A program made the translations under genes and the position numbers. Below the pieces are notes generated by a model. It saw only the letters and a list, made by a program, of their open reading frames with translations, ran no database searches and was not told the origin of the DNA. Source: Anaerolineales bacterium (GTDB lineage: Bacteria > Chloroflexota > Anaerolineae > Anaerolineales > UBA4823). From it: DNA of 44,632 bases. This document shows positions 15,886 through 25,063 of this stretch, one piece after another. Where the stretch lies: assembly GCA_020354045.1 (NCBI GenBank), contig CP070639.1:1-44632 (forward strand), given 5' to 3'. Numbering within the stretch: position 1 is the stretch's first letter; the number at the start of each line of letters is the position of its first letter.

Positions 15886-16619
15886 GAGTGCGGCGCGCGG
15901 GTATCTTTGGAGCACTCCTGTTTTTTGTGGTGCTGTTCATCCTGGGAGGCTACTTCATTTACCAAGGCTACGCAGCTGGTGCCTCGCGCTCGAGGCGGGT
16001 GCTGTCCTGGTTGCGTAACCCTGGAAAGTATAGCGAATGGGCAGTGCAGGCTGGAGATCGTTGTGGCAGTGCGCCCTTTCTTTACCCGACTGACGGGCTT
16101 ATTGGCTACCTGTGGGGGGATTCATTTCGTCCAGGTCACCGTCACCAGGGGCTGGATATCTTTGGAGGTCAACAACTGAACCAAACACCGGTCCTGGCTG
16201 CCTATCCTGGTTTTCTTACACGGTTACCCGATTGGAAGTCATCCGTGATCATCCGCATCCCTGCAGATCCTCTCGAACCAACCAGACAGATCTGGGCATA
16301 TTACACCCACATGGCAGACGCGCAGGGCAATTCCTATATCGACCCGGCATTTCCACCTGGTACGCAGGAGGTTGTTGTAGAGGCCGGCACCTTATTGGGC
16401 TACCAGGGCAACTATTCTGGTGATCCATTTAACCCAACCGGCATTCACTTGCATTTCTCAATCGTGCAGGATGATGGCAGCGGTAGATTTCGCAACGAGC
16501 TCGAGATCGAGAACACGCTTGACCCTTCCCCATATTTAGGCTTGCCAGTGAGCGTTGATACCAACCAGGGAGAAGCGCCACGTTGTGCTGCAGGCGATGC
16601 AACAGATGATCAGCTTTGA
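15882..16619 (+). CDS. Membrane-anchored M23 family metallopeptidase
   Basis: A 245-residue protein with an N-terminal signal anchor (about residues 7-28) and an extracytoplasmic LytM-type domain. Zinc ligands are visible: His88 and Asp92 in HRHQGLDIFG, and His191 in GIHLHFSI, with His189 and His143 (YYTHM) as the other active-site histidines. Such enzymes cut peptidoglycan cross-links or serve as lytic regulators. All ligands are present, so it should be active. It is in an overlapping run (4-bp ATGA with the YbaK gene), 21 bp before the SDR. Confidence 0.88.
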   Translation: MRVRRAGIFGALLFFVVLFILGGYFIYQGYAAGASRSRRVLSWLRNPGKYSEWAVQAGDRCGSAPFLYPTDGLIGYLWGDSFRPGHRHQGLDIFGGQQLNQTPVLAAYPGFLTRLPDWKSSVIIRIPADPLEPTRQIWAYYTHMADAQGNSYIDPAFPPGTQEVVVEAGTLLGYQGNYSGDPFNPTGIHLHFSIVQDDGSGRFRNELEIENTLDPSPYLGLPVSVDTNQGEAPRCAAGDATDDQL

Positions 16620-16640
16620 GGAACCAGAAGAAGGAGAAAT

Positions 16641-17396
16641 ATGTTCGATTTCAGGAATCAAGTGGTGCTTGTCACAGGAGCAGGGCGGGGCATCGGTAAG
16701 GCGATTGCAGAGGCGTTCGCTCTGTACGGCGCGCGGGTTGCTGCTAATGATATCACCCCGGTAAATCTTGATGAGACTGTCAGGCGGATCACCGAAAACG
16801 GGGGACAGTGCCGGGATTATGTTTACGATATTGCCAAAAAAATGCCTGTACAGGCCATGCTTGAACAGGTTCGCGATGATTATGAAAAAATTGACATCCT
16901 TATTAATAATGCCGGTGTTGAGCCGCACGCCTCGATCTTGGAAATGGATGAATGGGATTGGCGGCGCACACTTGATGTGAACCTTAGCGGGGCTTTTTTT
17001 ACCCTGCAGTCAGCGGCTAGGCTGATGCGGGAACAAGGGGGCGGAGTGATCGTAAATATCGCCTCGATCGCCGGGCGCGCCCATGGCCTGAAAAACCGGG
17101 CTGCTTATGTCGCCAGCAAAATGGGGTTGATCGGTCTGACCAGGGAAGCAGCCCGTGAGCTGGCTGCATATAATATTCGCGTTAATGCCGTTTGCCCAGG
17201 TGTAATTGAAACCGAGATGACCGCGGTCTTAAGGCAGGACGATGCCATGTTGGCAAAGTGGTTGGAGGACATTCCCCTGGGGCGCCTCGGGGGTGTTCAG
17301 GATGTGGTTGGGCTGGTCATGTTCCTGTGCAGCGATCAAGCAGCCTACCTGACAGGACAGGCTATCAATGTGGATGGCGGGAAGGTGATGAGCTGA
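16641..17396 (+). CDS. Short-chain dehydrogenase/reductase, FabG-like
   Basis: A 251-residue NAD(P)-dependent oxidoreductase of the classical SDR family. It has TGAGRGIGKAIAEA (cofactor-binding, residues ~12-25), LINNAGVEPHAS, the catalytic Ser in IVNIASIAG, Tyr and Lys in AAYVASKMG, and VNAVCPGVIETEM. The end, CSDQAAYLTGQAINVDGGKVMS, is as in 3-oxoacyl-ACP reductases. No fatty-acid genes are adjacent, so the substrate is open. AGAAGGAGAAAT is a strong ribosome binding site. Confidence 0.92.
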   Translation: MFDFRNQVVLVTGAGRGIGKAIAEAFALYGARVAANDITPVNLDETVRRITENGGQCRDYVYDIAKKMPVQAMLEQVRDDYEKIDILINNAGVEPHASILEMDEWDWRRTLDVNLSGAFFTLQSAARLMREQGGGVIVNIASIAGRAHGLKNRAAYVASKMGLIGLTREAARELAAYNIRVNAVCPGVIETEMTAVLRQDDAMLAKWLEDIPLGRLGGVQDVVGLVMFLCSDQAAYLTGQAINVDGGKVMS

Positions 17397-18640
17397 TACA
17401 CATCCCACCCGCAATTCGCTACCGCCGGTTCCGCTTGTTGTGGATAGGCTTGGTGGTTTCAATTGCCGGCAGCCAGATGCAAACCTGGGCTTTGTTCTGG
17501 CATATCCGTACCCTGACAGACCAGCCGATTGCACTGGGGGGTGTGGGCTTGGCGCGCATTCTGCCGATCATCCTGTTCTCGCTGGTGGGTGGAGCCGTGG
17601 CAGACACCCTCAACCGGCGCAATCTGCTCTTTTTTACCCAGGTGTTGTTGGCGTTGATCGCCTCGCTGTTGGCCTGGCTCACGTTTCAAGACAGGTTGTC
17701 GCTGTGGCACATTTATGCCCTGACAGCGGTGCAGGCTATGGCGATCTCCTTTGATACGCCCGCTCGTCAGGCGCTGGTCCCCAACCTGGTTCCAGCTAAA
17801 GATCTGGCGAGCGCCTTCAGCTTGACATCCATCGGCTTTCAGACTGGTGCCATCGCTGGCCCAGCGCTAAGCGGGTTGGTCATTGCCTACCTGGGACAGC
17901 CCTACACATATCTGATAAACGCCTTGACCTACCTGGTAGTTTTTGCTGCTCTGATTTGGATGGGTCCAGTGGAGCAGCGTGTTGAGCTTGGTCGACGTAA
18001 TGCGGTAAGCCTGGAAGCGATCCGCGACGGTGTCCGTTTTATCTTCTCCCACCCAATTATTTTACCCACCATGCTTCTGGATTTTGTTGCTACATTCTTC
18101 TCTTCCGCGAACACCTTGATGCCAATTATTGCCCGGGATGTGCTTGGCGTGGGGGCTGTTGAATATGGCTGGCTTTCCTCCGCTCAATCCCTGGGCGCGC
18201 TGATAACAGCGGCAGTTGTCTCTCAGTTTGATCAGATTCGCCGTCAGGGTATGCTTTTCTTAATTGCAGTAGTGGCATTCGGGGTGGCGACAATTTCTTT
18301 CGGTCTGGTGAGGACCTTCCCGCTGGCGATCATAACGCTAATGTTCATTGGTGCTTCTGACTCGGTCAGTACCATTATCCGTAATACCATTCGCCAGTTG
18401 CAAACCCCTGACTATATCCGGGGGCGTATGGTGAGCATCAACCAGATCTTTTTTATGGGTGGACCTCAACTGGGAGAGGTGGAGGCGGGTGCAGTGGCCC
18501 AATTTTTTGGCGCTTCGTTTGCAATTGTGAGTGGTGGTGTGGGTTGCCTGCTGGCGGTTGCCTGGATCGCGCGCCGCTGGCCCATACTACGTCAATACAA
18601 TGGGGACGAAACCCTGCTGGCCGGGATGCCAACAAATTAG
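17393..18640 (+). CDS. MFS transporter, MFS_3/enterobactin-exporter type
   Basis: About 415 residues with ~12 membrane helices. The start of the family is recognisable: YRRFRLLWIGLVVSIAGSQMQTWALFWHI, then LGGVGLARILPIILFSLVGGAVADTLNRRN (the helix 2-3 signature) and DTPARQALVPNLVP. Such carriers export drugs or siderophores. The start is uncertain: no ATG or GTG lies in frame near the expected position. A CTG at 17393 overlaps the SDR stop (CTGA); a GTG at 17258 would add 45 unlike residues inside the SDR gene; a TTG at about 17432 would cut into helix 1. I place it at 17393 provisionally. Confidence 0.85.
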   Translation: MIHIPPAIRYRRFRLLWIGLVVSIAGSQMQTWALFWHIRTLTDQPIALGGVGLARILPIILFSLVGGAVADTLNRRNLLFFTQVLLALIASLLAWLTFQDRLSLWHIYALTAVQAMAISFDTPARQALVPNLVPAKDLASAFSLTSIGFQTGAIAGPALSGLVIAYLGQPYTYLINALTYLVVFAALIWMGPVEQRVELGRRNAVSLEAIRDGVRFIFSHPIILPTMLLDFVATFFSSANTLMPIIARDVLGVGAVEYGWLSSAQSLGALITAAVVSQFDQIRRQGMLFLIAVVAFGVATISFGLVRTFPLAIITLMFIGASDSVSTIIRNTIRQLQTPDYIRGRMVSINQIFFMGGPQLGEVEAGAVAQFFGASFAIVSGGVGCLLAVAWIARRWPILRQYNGDETLLAGMPTN

Positions 18641-18678
18641 ATCTTGGCAACACGCGATCTCGAGCCAGCACCCAACCT

Positions 18679-20682
18679 CTAAACGTGTAGCTGCTCCCAT
18701 TCACTCAGCAGGGCATTGATCATGCTTTGCAGTTCAACGTAGTCCTCGCCCAGGCGTTGGACCTCCACGGGATCGGGGGGCGGGCTCTCTAGTTGTAGTC
18801 CCAGTTTTGCCAGCTGCGCTTCCAGTTCATGCACCTGGCTTTCGATTTCAGCTAAGCGCCTCCGGCGGCGTCTCTCTGCGGCGGTCGCTCGTGCAGTTCT
18901 GTGCTGGGGTGAGGCAGCCTGCTTCTGGACTTTCATTTCCGCCTCAGCATTTGCTTCGGCTTCCCTCTGGAGGCGATACATGCTGTATGCCCCGGAGAAT
19001 ACACGCATGGCAGCCTCATCGGTCTCGATTTCCCAAATTTGGGTAGCCAGCGCATTGATCAGGTAGCGGTCATGCGAAACAATCAGGATCGTACCCCGGT
19101 ATTCTCCCAGCACCTCCTGCAGAATTTCCTGGGAAGGGATATCCAGGTGGTTGGTCGGCTCATCCAGGAGCAGCAGATTGGCATCTGTCAGCGATAATTT
19201 TGCCAGAGCTAGCCGGCCGCGCTCGCCTCCCGAAAGCGTAGAGACTTTTTTGAACACCTCATCCCCGCTGAACAGGAAGCGCGCCAGGTAATCGCGGATA
19301 TCCGCCAGCAGCAAGTTTGGAGCCACGGATTCGATTTCTTCTACCAGTGTTCGATCAGGGTTAAGGTCTTCATGCGCCTGGGCAAAATACGCCACGTCCA
19401 GGCTGGCCCCCAATACAACTTCGCCAGCCAAAGGAGGGATCTTTCCTAGCAGTGTTTTTAAGAAAGTGGTCTTGCCGGCTCCATTCGGGCCGATGATCGC
19501 CGCGCATTCTCTGCGCCTGAGCACCAGGTCAGGTATATGAAAAAGGGGACGACCCTCATCCTGGTAGCCAATGTCTACATCATATGTTCGCAGCACCAGC
19601 TCACCAGATCGCTTGGTTGCATTCAGGTTAATGTGTAGCAGCGGAGGGCGGCGGATTGGGCTACGCAATGATCTTATCCGCCGCTCGACTTCATCCACAC
19701 TCATGGTGTGCGTGGAGATGTCAGCGAGTGTGCTGATTTCCCCCCAATTTTTATTCAATAGTGCCTCGGTTCCTAGGCTATCGATGGCTTCAACCTGGCG
19801 GCTGAGACGACGTAATTTTCCCTTGGCCTGCTGGGTTCGTTGACCGGCAATATTGCGTTTCACATAGTCCAGTTCTTTCAGCAGGCGTTCTTTTTCTGTA
19901 TCAAAGATCTTTTGGCGCAGCTCCCAACGCTCCTGGCGTTGTTGAATATACGCGCTGTAGTTGCCCCGGTAGAGTTCAAGCCCGGTGGTGCTCATCTCCC
20001 ATATATGGCTGATGACTTTGTCTAAAAAATAGCGGTCGTGCGAAACAATGAGAATCGCGCCAGGCCACTGGCTGAGGTATCCTTCCAGCCATTCCACAGC
20101 GGCAATATCCAGGTGATTGGTTGGCTCATCCAGAATGAGCAAATCAGGATTAGAGAGCAACAGGCGCGCCAGGACGGCACGGGTGCGTTGCCCACCAGAG
20201 AGTTGGTTGACTGGGCGGTGATAATCAGAGTCTTGAAAACCCAACCCCGTGAGTGTTTGGCGGATGCGTGTTTCATAGGTGTACCCGCCCCGGCGTTCGA
20301 AATCCTCTTGCAGGGGTCCGTAAAGTGCCAGGGCTCTTTCAGCCTGCTCGGGATCGCTCATTTGTGTTTCGAGCTCAGCCAGTTCTTTCTCCATTGCCAC
20401 CAGGTCGAGCACCGCTTTCAGGCATTCTTCCCACAAGGTGTGCGTGCCGTTCAGACCCGCCTCCTGCGGCAGGTAACCGAGCTTCAAGTTCTTTGCTCGC
20501 TGGATTGTGCCGCCGGTATGCTCATCCAGCCCAATCAGGATGCGCAGCAGAGTGGTTTTTCCGATCCCATTAGGCCCTACGATGGCAATGCGTGCATCGC
20601 CTGGAATGTTGAGCGAGACCGCAGAAAACAAGTCGCGATGACCAAAGGATTTTGATAGATTTTGTGCGCTAATCAGGGACAT
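18679..20682 (-). CDS. ABC-F family ATPase
   Basis: A 667-residue soluble protein with two ABC domains and no membrane segment, hence ABC-F (translation factor/ribosome protection group), not a transporter. First domain: Walker A GPNGIGKTT at 36-44 and signature LSGGQRTR at about 161. The linker region (~240-320) has the charged, helical look of the P-site tRNA interaction motif. Second domain: GPNGAGKTT at ~396 and LSGGERGR at ~480; both have the LLLDEPTNHLDI Walker B. The C-terminal ~90 residues are a predicted coiled coil, as in Uup. It converges on the MFS gene and diverges from the LCP gene. Confidence 0.95.
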   Translation of the reverse strand: MSLISAQNLSKSFGHRDLFSAVSLNIPGDARIAIVGPNGIGKTTLLRILIGLDEHTGGTIQRAKNLKLGYLPQEAGLNGTHTLWEECLKAVLDLVAMEKELAELETQMSDPEQAERALALYGPLQEDFERRGGYTYETRIRQTLTGLGFQDSDYHRPVNQLSGGQRTRAVLARLLLSNPDLLILDEPTNHLDIAAVEWLEGYLSQWPGAILIVSHDRYFLDKVISHIWEMSTTGLELYRGNYSAYIQQRQERWELRQKIFDTEKERLLKELDYVKRNIAGQRTQQAKGKLRRLSRQVEAIDSLGTEALLNKNWGEISTLADISTHTMSVDEVERRIRSLRSPIRRPPLLHINLNATKRSGELVLRTYDVDIGYQDEGRPLFHIPDLVLRRRECAAIIGPNGAGKTTFLKTLLGKIPPLAGEVVLGASLDVAYFAQAHEDLNPDRTLVEEIESVAPNLLLADIRDYLARFLFSGDEVFKKVSTLSGGERGRLALAKLSLTDANLLLLDEPTNHLDIPSQEILQEVLGEYRGTILIVSHDRYLINALATQIWEIETDEAAMRVFSGAYSMYRLQREAEANAEAEMKVQKQAASPQHRTARATAAERRRRRRLAEIESQVHELEAQLAKLGLQLESPPPDPVEVQRLGEDYVELQSMINALLSEWEQLHV

Positions 20683-20734
20683 AACTGCTCATAAAATGGG
20701 GAGACCGGGGATCACATACACAGGTAAGGGAGTC

Positions 20735-20783
20735 CAATGGAGGCATCGCAGTCCATTGTCTGTTGATTATACCGTGTTATAAT
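20735..20783 (+). promoter_or_regulatory. Promoter of the LCP gene
   Basis: TGTTATAAT at 20775-20783 is a perfect extended -10; TTGTCT at 20756-20761, 16 bp upstream, is a plausible -35. A 7-bp inverted repeat, CAATGGA/TCCATTG (20735-20741 and 20752-20758), overlaps the -35 and could be an operator. Confidence 0.6.
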
Positions 20784-20814
20784 CGCCCAGCTGCTGAATT
20801 CGCCCAGCAGTCAG

Positions 20815-22254
20815 ATGGATACAAAAATGGAACAATCTCCAGATATGAAAAATAAGCGTTCTTCGACCGTCCGGTGGCTAAACTGGGCGGTGGTGGCCGC
20901 CTTTTTGATCGCCGCGGCGGTCACTGCGTACTTAACCTTTGTCGTCGTGCGCGACATTGTGACCTCTTGGGAGCTTACCTCCCTGCCTGGCATCTCAATC
21001 AAGCCTGCAGATGCAGACGTCGCACCAGAAGCCCCGGGCGTGATTACGGATGCACAAACGCCTCTCCAGGTGGTCGGTGTACCCACTCCGGAACCTTGGG
21101 ATGGCGCCAGTCGGGTCTCCTTGCTGGTCATGGGCCTGGATTACCGGGATTGGGCAGCTGGTGAAGGGGCACCGCGTACAGACACCATGATCTTGCTGAC
21201 CATCGATCCGCTGACACGCACCGCCGGGATTCTTTCCGTCCCGCGCGATCTATGGGTCAATATCCCGGGCTTCGAATACGGGCGCATCAACACTGCCTAC
21301 AGCCTGGGCGAGGCTTTTGAGTATCCAAGCGGGGGGCCTGGTCTGGCAATGGTAACTGTAGAAGAGCTGCTGGGAGTGCCAATTGATTACTATGCCCAGG
21401 TCGATTTTGGTGCTTTTGTGCGTTTCATTGATGAGATTGGTGGCGTAAAACTGGATATTCAAGAACGGATCACCATCGATCCACTGGGCGATAACAACAC
21501 CAAGACGCTAAAACCCGGCGTACAGACGCTGCCTGGTGAACTGGCTCTGGCTTACGCACGTGCCCGCAAGACAGAAGGCGGTGATTTCGACCGTGCCCAG
21601 CGCCAGCAACAAGTCATCCTGGCGATCCGTCAGCAGATGTTGCGTCCTAAATTGCTGCCCACTTTAATTGCTAAGGCTCCGGTACTCTACCAGGAAATCT
21701 CCTCGGGCGTGCAAACCAATATGAACCTCGACCAGGTGATCCAGCTGGCATGGTTGGCCTCCCAGATCGAGGAAGAGAACATCAAGCGGGGTGTGATTGG
21801 TCCGCCCGACCAGGTCCTGCTGGTCAAATCACCACAGGGTGATGATGTTCTCAAACCGATTGCTGATAAGATTCGCCTCTTACGAGATCAGGTTTTCTTT
21901 GGCAGTGAGCCTATCAGCCCGGCGGCGGTTGGTATGAGCCCAGTTGACCTGGTGGTAGCAGAGGCGCCCAAGATATCCGTCTTGAATGGTACATCCACGC
22001 CAGGACTGGCAGCCCTGACCACGGATTATTTGCAGTCACTGGGTATCAGCATCACAGATACAGGTAATGCTGACCAGCTCTACCCGTATACCACGATATT
22101 TGATTACACTGGCAAGATTTATACCGTCAAATACCTGATGGAGCTGATGAGCGTTCCTGGCAACCGCTACTTTAGCCGCTATGATCCAGCTAATCCGGTT
22201 GATTTGGTCGTTATCCTGGGTGCAGATTGGGCTGGCAGCAACCCCATGCCTTAA
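20815..22254 (+). CDS. LytR-CpsA-Psr (LCP) family protein
   Basis: A 479-residue membrane-anchored enzyme that ligates glycopolymers from lipid carriers onto the cell wall. A TM segment spans residues ~22-45. The LCP core starts SRVSLLVMGLDYRDW and continues APRTDTMILLTIDPLTRTAGILSVPRDLWVNIPG, with the Arg and Asp pyrophosphate/metal residues, GRINTAYSLGEAF, and ARARKTEGGDFDRAQRQQQVI. A C-terminal LytR_C domain (~residues 385-479) starts ISVLNGTSTPGLA. The ATG at 20815 is used; 20827 is the alternative, and neither has a clear ribosome binding site. An LCP protein would suit a cell with wall-linked glycopolymers. Confidence 0.93.
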   Translation: MDTKMEQSPDMKNKRSSTVRWLNWAVVAAFLIAAAVTAYLTFVVVRDIVTSWELTSLPGISIKPADADVAPEAPGVITDAQTPLQVVGVPTPEPWDGASRVSLLVMGLDYRDWAAGEGAPRTDTMILLTIDPLTRTAGILSVPRDLWVNIPGFEYGRINTAYSLGEAFEYPSGGPGLAMVTVEELLGVPIDYYAQVDFGAFVRFIDEIGGVKLDIQERITIDPLGDNNTKTLKPGVQTLPGELALAYARARKTEGGDFDRAQRQQQVILAIRQQMLRPKLLPTLIAKAPVLYQEISSGVQTNMNLDQVIQLAWLASQIEEENIKRGVIGPPDQVLLVKSPQGDDVLKPIADKIRLLRDQVFFGSEPISPAAVGMSPVDLVVAEAPKISVLNGTSTPGLAALTTDYLQSLGISITDTGNADQLYPYTTIFDYTGKIYTVKYLMELMSVPGNRYFSRYDPANPVDLVVILGADWAGSNPMP

Positions 22255-22367
22255 GCTTTTGTGGTGTGATACGAGCTGGTTTCATGCTGAAACTGGCATA
22301 GTCATTTCCTGGTCGTTGTGTAAATGGCTAGACTCATCGTGTGATTTTTGCACACCCACCCAGTTTA

Positions 22368-22382
22368 GCATGCGACGCATGC
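22368..22382. promoter_or_regulatory. 15-bp dyad directly before recD2
   Basis: GCATGCG and CGCATGC with a single-base spacer lie 11 bp upstream of the recD2 ATG, where no Shine-Dalgarno sequence is visible. It could be an operator or an RNA structure affecting translation initiation. Confidence 0.4.
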
Positions 22383-22393
22383 CTCAGTAGTCT

Positions 22394-24634
22394 ATGGATG
22401 TGCTGACAGGTTCGGTTGAACGCATAACCTATTACAACCCGGAAAACGGGTATAGCGTGGTGCGTTTACGTCCTGAGCACATGAAAGTCCCATTCGCGGT
22501 GAACCGGGAAGGTCTGGTGACCGTGGTAGGCTCCTTGCCGGAACTATCTCCAGGAGAATACCTGCACTTGAGCGGTCGCTGGAGTACTCATCCCAGGCAC
22601 GGGCAACAATTCCAGGTTGAAATTTGTCAGCAGACACTGCCTGCCACCGTGGCAGGCATTCGTCGTTATTTAGGGTCGGGTTTAATTAAGGGGATCGGTC
22701 CGCGTTTATCCGAGAGGATCGTCGCCCGCTTTGGCAGGCACACCTTGGATGTCATCGAAAACCACCCTGAACGGCTGGAAGAAGTGCCCGATATAGGCCC
22801 AAAACGCCTGGGCATGATTGCCCGCGCCTGGGAGGCACAAAAACAGGTGAAAGAGATCATGCTATTTTTACACGGGCATGGTGTCAGCACTAACCTGGCG
22901 ATAAAAGTTTACAAGCAATATGGCGACCAGGCTCTGGCGGTCGTGCAATCTGATCCCTATCGTCTGGCACGCGATATCTTTGGAGTAGGCTTCAAGACAG
23001 CCGATAAGCTTGCCCGGGATCTCGGCTTGCCCGTTGATCACCCCTCCCGGATTGAAACGGGGGTGATCTATACCTTGAACGAGCTGACTGAAGAGGGACA
23101 TGTCTACGCGCCTCGGGCCCGGCTAGAGGAACAGGCAGCGGAACTGCTGGAAGTGCCACCTGCTTTAATTCTCCCTGCGTTGGGAAGGCTGGCTGTGCAG
23201 GATCATATCCAGCAAGACCTGCTGCCTTCCTACCACGCTGAGAGTGGTAAAGCACAACAGCCCGGCGCCCCAAAAAGGCTTGGTGAGGCAGCTGGCAGCT
23301 ATGGTCAACCCGCCGTGTATCTGACGCCTCTTTATTACAGCGAAATCGGAGCCTCGGAACGCCTGTGCGGGCTTACCAAAGCAGTGCCAACGCGCTTAAG
23401 CGACCTGCCGCCTGCGTTTGTTGCACTGGATCAAACGCTTTCTGCAGAGCAGCAGGAAGCTATCCGGGTTGCTTTAAGTCATCCAGTCAGTGTGTTGACC
23501 GGAGGGCCGGGTACAGGCAAAACCACCGCGATCAAAGCCCTGATTGGGTTGCTTGAGGGGGCTCACAAGCGCTATGCTCTGGCTTCGCCGACCGGCAGAG
23601 CCGCCAAGCGTCTTTCTGAAGCCACCGGGCGCCCCGCCAGTACCATCCACAGGTTGTTAGGCTTCTCCCCAAAGGAGGGTTTTAAGCACAATGCTGAGAA
23701 TCCATTGGCCGTTGATCTGCTGGTCTTGGATGAGGCCTCTATGCTTGACCTGGTCCTGGCAAATAGCCTGCTTAAGGCGCTGGAGCCAGGGACTCACCTG
23801 TTGCTGGTGGGGGATGTTGACCAGTTGCCGTCCGTCGGCGCAGGCGATGTCCTGCGGGATATCATTTCCAGTGGAATTGCCCCGGTCACACGCCTGTCAG
23901 TCATCTTTCGACAGGCAGCCGACTCACACATCATTACCAATGCCCACCGCATCAACCAGGGTCAGGTGCCCATTTTCCACAAACAAAGCCAGGATTTTTT
24001 CCTGTTTCCTGCTGAGGAGCCAGAAGAGGCTGCCAGTTGGGTGGAGGAGGTGGTGTGCCAGCGCATACCAGAGAAGTTTGGCTTGCATCCCCGCGACCAG
24101 ATACAGGTTCTGGCGCCGATGTACCGTGGTGTGGCTGGCGTGCATGCCTTGAACGAGCGTTTACAGGCCACCTTGAATCCGGAAAATCCCGGACGCGCAG
24201 AAAAGAAGCTGTTTGGGCAGGTGTATCGTCAGGGTGACAAGGTGATGCAGATTCAGAACAACTATGATAAAGAGGTTTATAACGGCGATATCGGTTATAT
24301 TCAGGGGATCGATTTAGTCGACCAGACCTTGCAGGTGAATCTTGACGACCGGTGTGTGGATTACGATTGGAGCGAAGCCGACCAGCTGGTCCTGGCGTAT
24401 GCGGTTTCGGTGCACAAGTCGCAAGGCTCGGAGTTCCCAGCCGTGGTGGTTCCGTTGGTGACCGCTCATTACATGATGCTCCAGCGCAACCTGTTTTATA
24501 CGGCTGTCACGCGTGCAAGACAGCTGTGTGTATTGGTTGGCAGTCGGCGGGCATTGGGGATTGCAGTGCGCAACAATAAAGTCGCCCAGCGGTTTTCGGC
24601 TCTTAGCTGGCGGTTAGAGACAGGATGCCAGTAA
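22394..24634 (+). CDS. recD2: RecD2-type ATP-dependent DNA helicase
   Basis: A 746-residue SF1B 5'-3' helicase acting without RecBC. The N-terminal ~90 residues are an OB-like domain (GSVERITYYNPENGYSVVRL), followed by tandem helix-hairpin-helix repeats (GIGPRLSERIV, VPDIGPKRLGMI, GVGFKTADKLA; ~100-220). Helicase motifs then follow: Walker A GGPGTGKTT at 370-378, LLVLDEASMLDL, LLVGDVDQLPSVGAGDVL, and the C-terminal YAVSVHKSQGSEFPAVV and NLFYTAVTRAR. A short insertion rich in Gly, Ala and Pro lies around residue 285-300. It acts in DNA repair; length and motif set are normal for RecD2. Confidence 0.96.
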   Translation: MDVLTGSVERITYYNPENGYSVVRLRPEHMKVPFAVNREGLVTVVGSLPELSPGEYLHLSGRWSTHPRHGQQFQVEICQQTLPATVAGIRRYLGSGLIKGIGPRLSERIVARFGRHTLDVIENHPERLEEVPDIGPKRLGMIARAWEAQKQVKEIMLFLHGHGVSTNLAIKVYKQYGDQALAVVQSDPYRLARDIFGVGFKTADKLARDLGLPVDHPSRIETGVIYTLNELTEEGHVYAPRARLEEQAAELLEVPPALILPALGRLAVQDHIQQDLLPSYHAESGKAQQPGAPKRLGEAAGSYGQPAVYLTPLYYSEIGASERLCGLTKAVPTRLSDLPPAFVALDQTLSAEQQEAIRVALSHPVSVLTGGPGTGKTTAIKALIGLLEGAHKRYALASPTGRAAKRLSEATGRPASTIHRLLGFSPKEGFKHNAENPLAVDLLVLDEASMLDLVLANSLLKALEPGTHLLLVGDVDQLPSVGAGDVLRDIISSGIAPVTRLSVIFRQAADSHIITNAHRINQGQVPIFHKQSQDFFLFPAEEPEEAASWVEEVVCQRIPEKFGLHPRDQIQVLAPMYRGVAGVHALNERLQATLNPENPGRAEKKLFGQVYRQGDKVMQIQNNYDKEVYNGDIGYIQGIDLVDQTLQVNLDDRCVDYDWSEADQLVLAYAVSVHKSQGSEFPAVVVPLVTAHYMMLQRNLFYTAVTRARQLCVLVGSRRALGIAVRNNKVAQRFSALSWRLETGCQ

Positions 24635-24666
24635 ACTGGCGTAGATCATTCCACAGTGTAAGTGGG

Positions 24667-24921
24667 TTAGCTTTGCTGCTGCTCCCAGGCTAGCGTCCAG
24701 GAATCGTAGGCCAGGGCGTGGTTGGCGTCATTTACGACCAGGACCTTATCCAGACCATCGCGGTCTTTTACATAAAAGGTTCGATCTGGACTGCTGTCTT
24801 CGATTACTTCTACCGTACAGTCCACTGGGGTGACCTCTTCTCGCAGGAAGTGCCAGCCGAAGTGTGCTTCACAAGCCGGGGTCCAACAATTGCAGCCTCG
24901 CCGATCCAATACGATTTTCAT
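24667..24921 (-). CDS. Small cysteine-containing protein of unknown function
   Basis: An 84-residue protein starting MKIVLDRRGCNCWTPACEAHFGWHFLREEV. Three Cys and two His are packed into residues ~9-25, suggesting a metal or redox site; the remainder is a beta-rich domain. GGAG sits 6 nt upstream of the ATG at 24921, but only abuts the ATG at 24927, so I chose the shorter form. No family was recognised. It is convergent with recD2 and separated from the membrane-protein pair by about 140 bp. Confidence 0.65.
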   Translation of the reverse strand: MKIVLDRRGCNCWTPACEAHFGWHFLREEVTPVDCTVEVIEDSSPDRTFYVKDRDGLDKVLVVNDANHALAYDSWTLAWEQQQS

Positions 24922-25063
24922 AGCCATCTCCGTAATAAATACGTTCTTGGTGAATCCGCCAACCTGGCAAAATCGCTAAATACACTCTGTACTCAGTTCA
25001 ATGCACTTATTGTAGACCAGCATGTCCCCCAGGTCAAGCTGCCCGCGAGATTTTCTTAGGATT

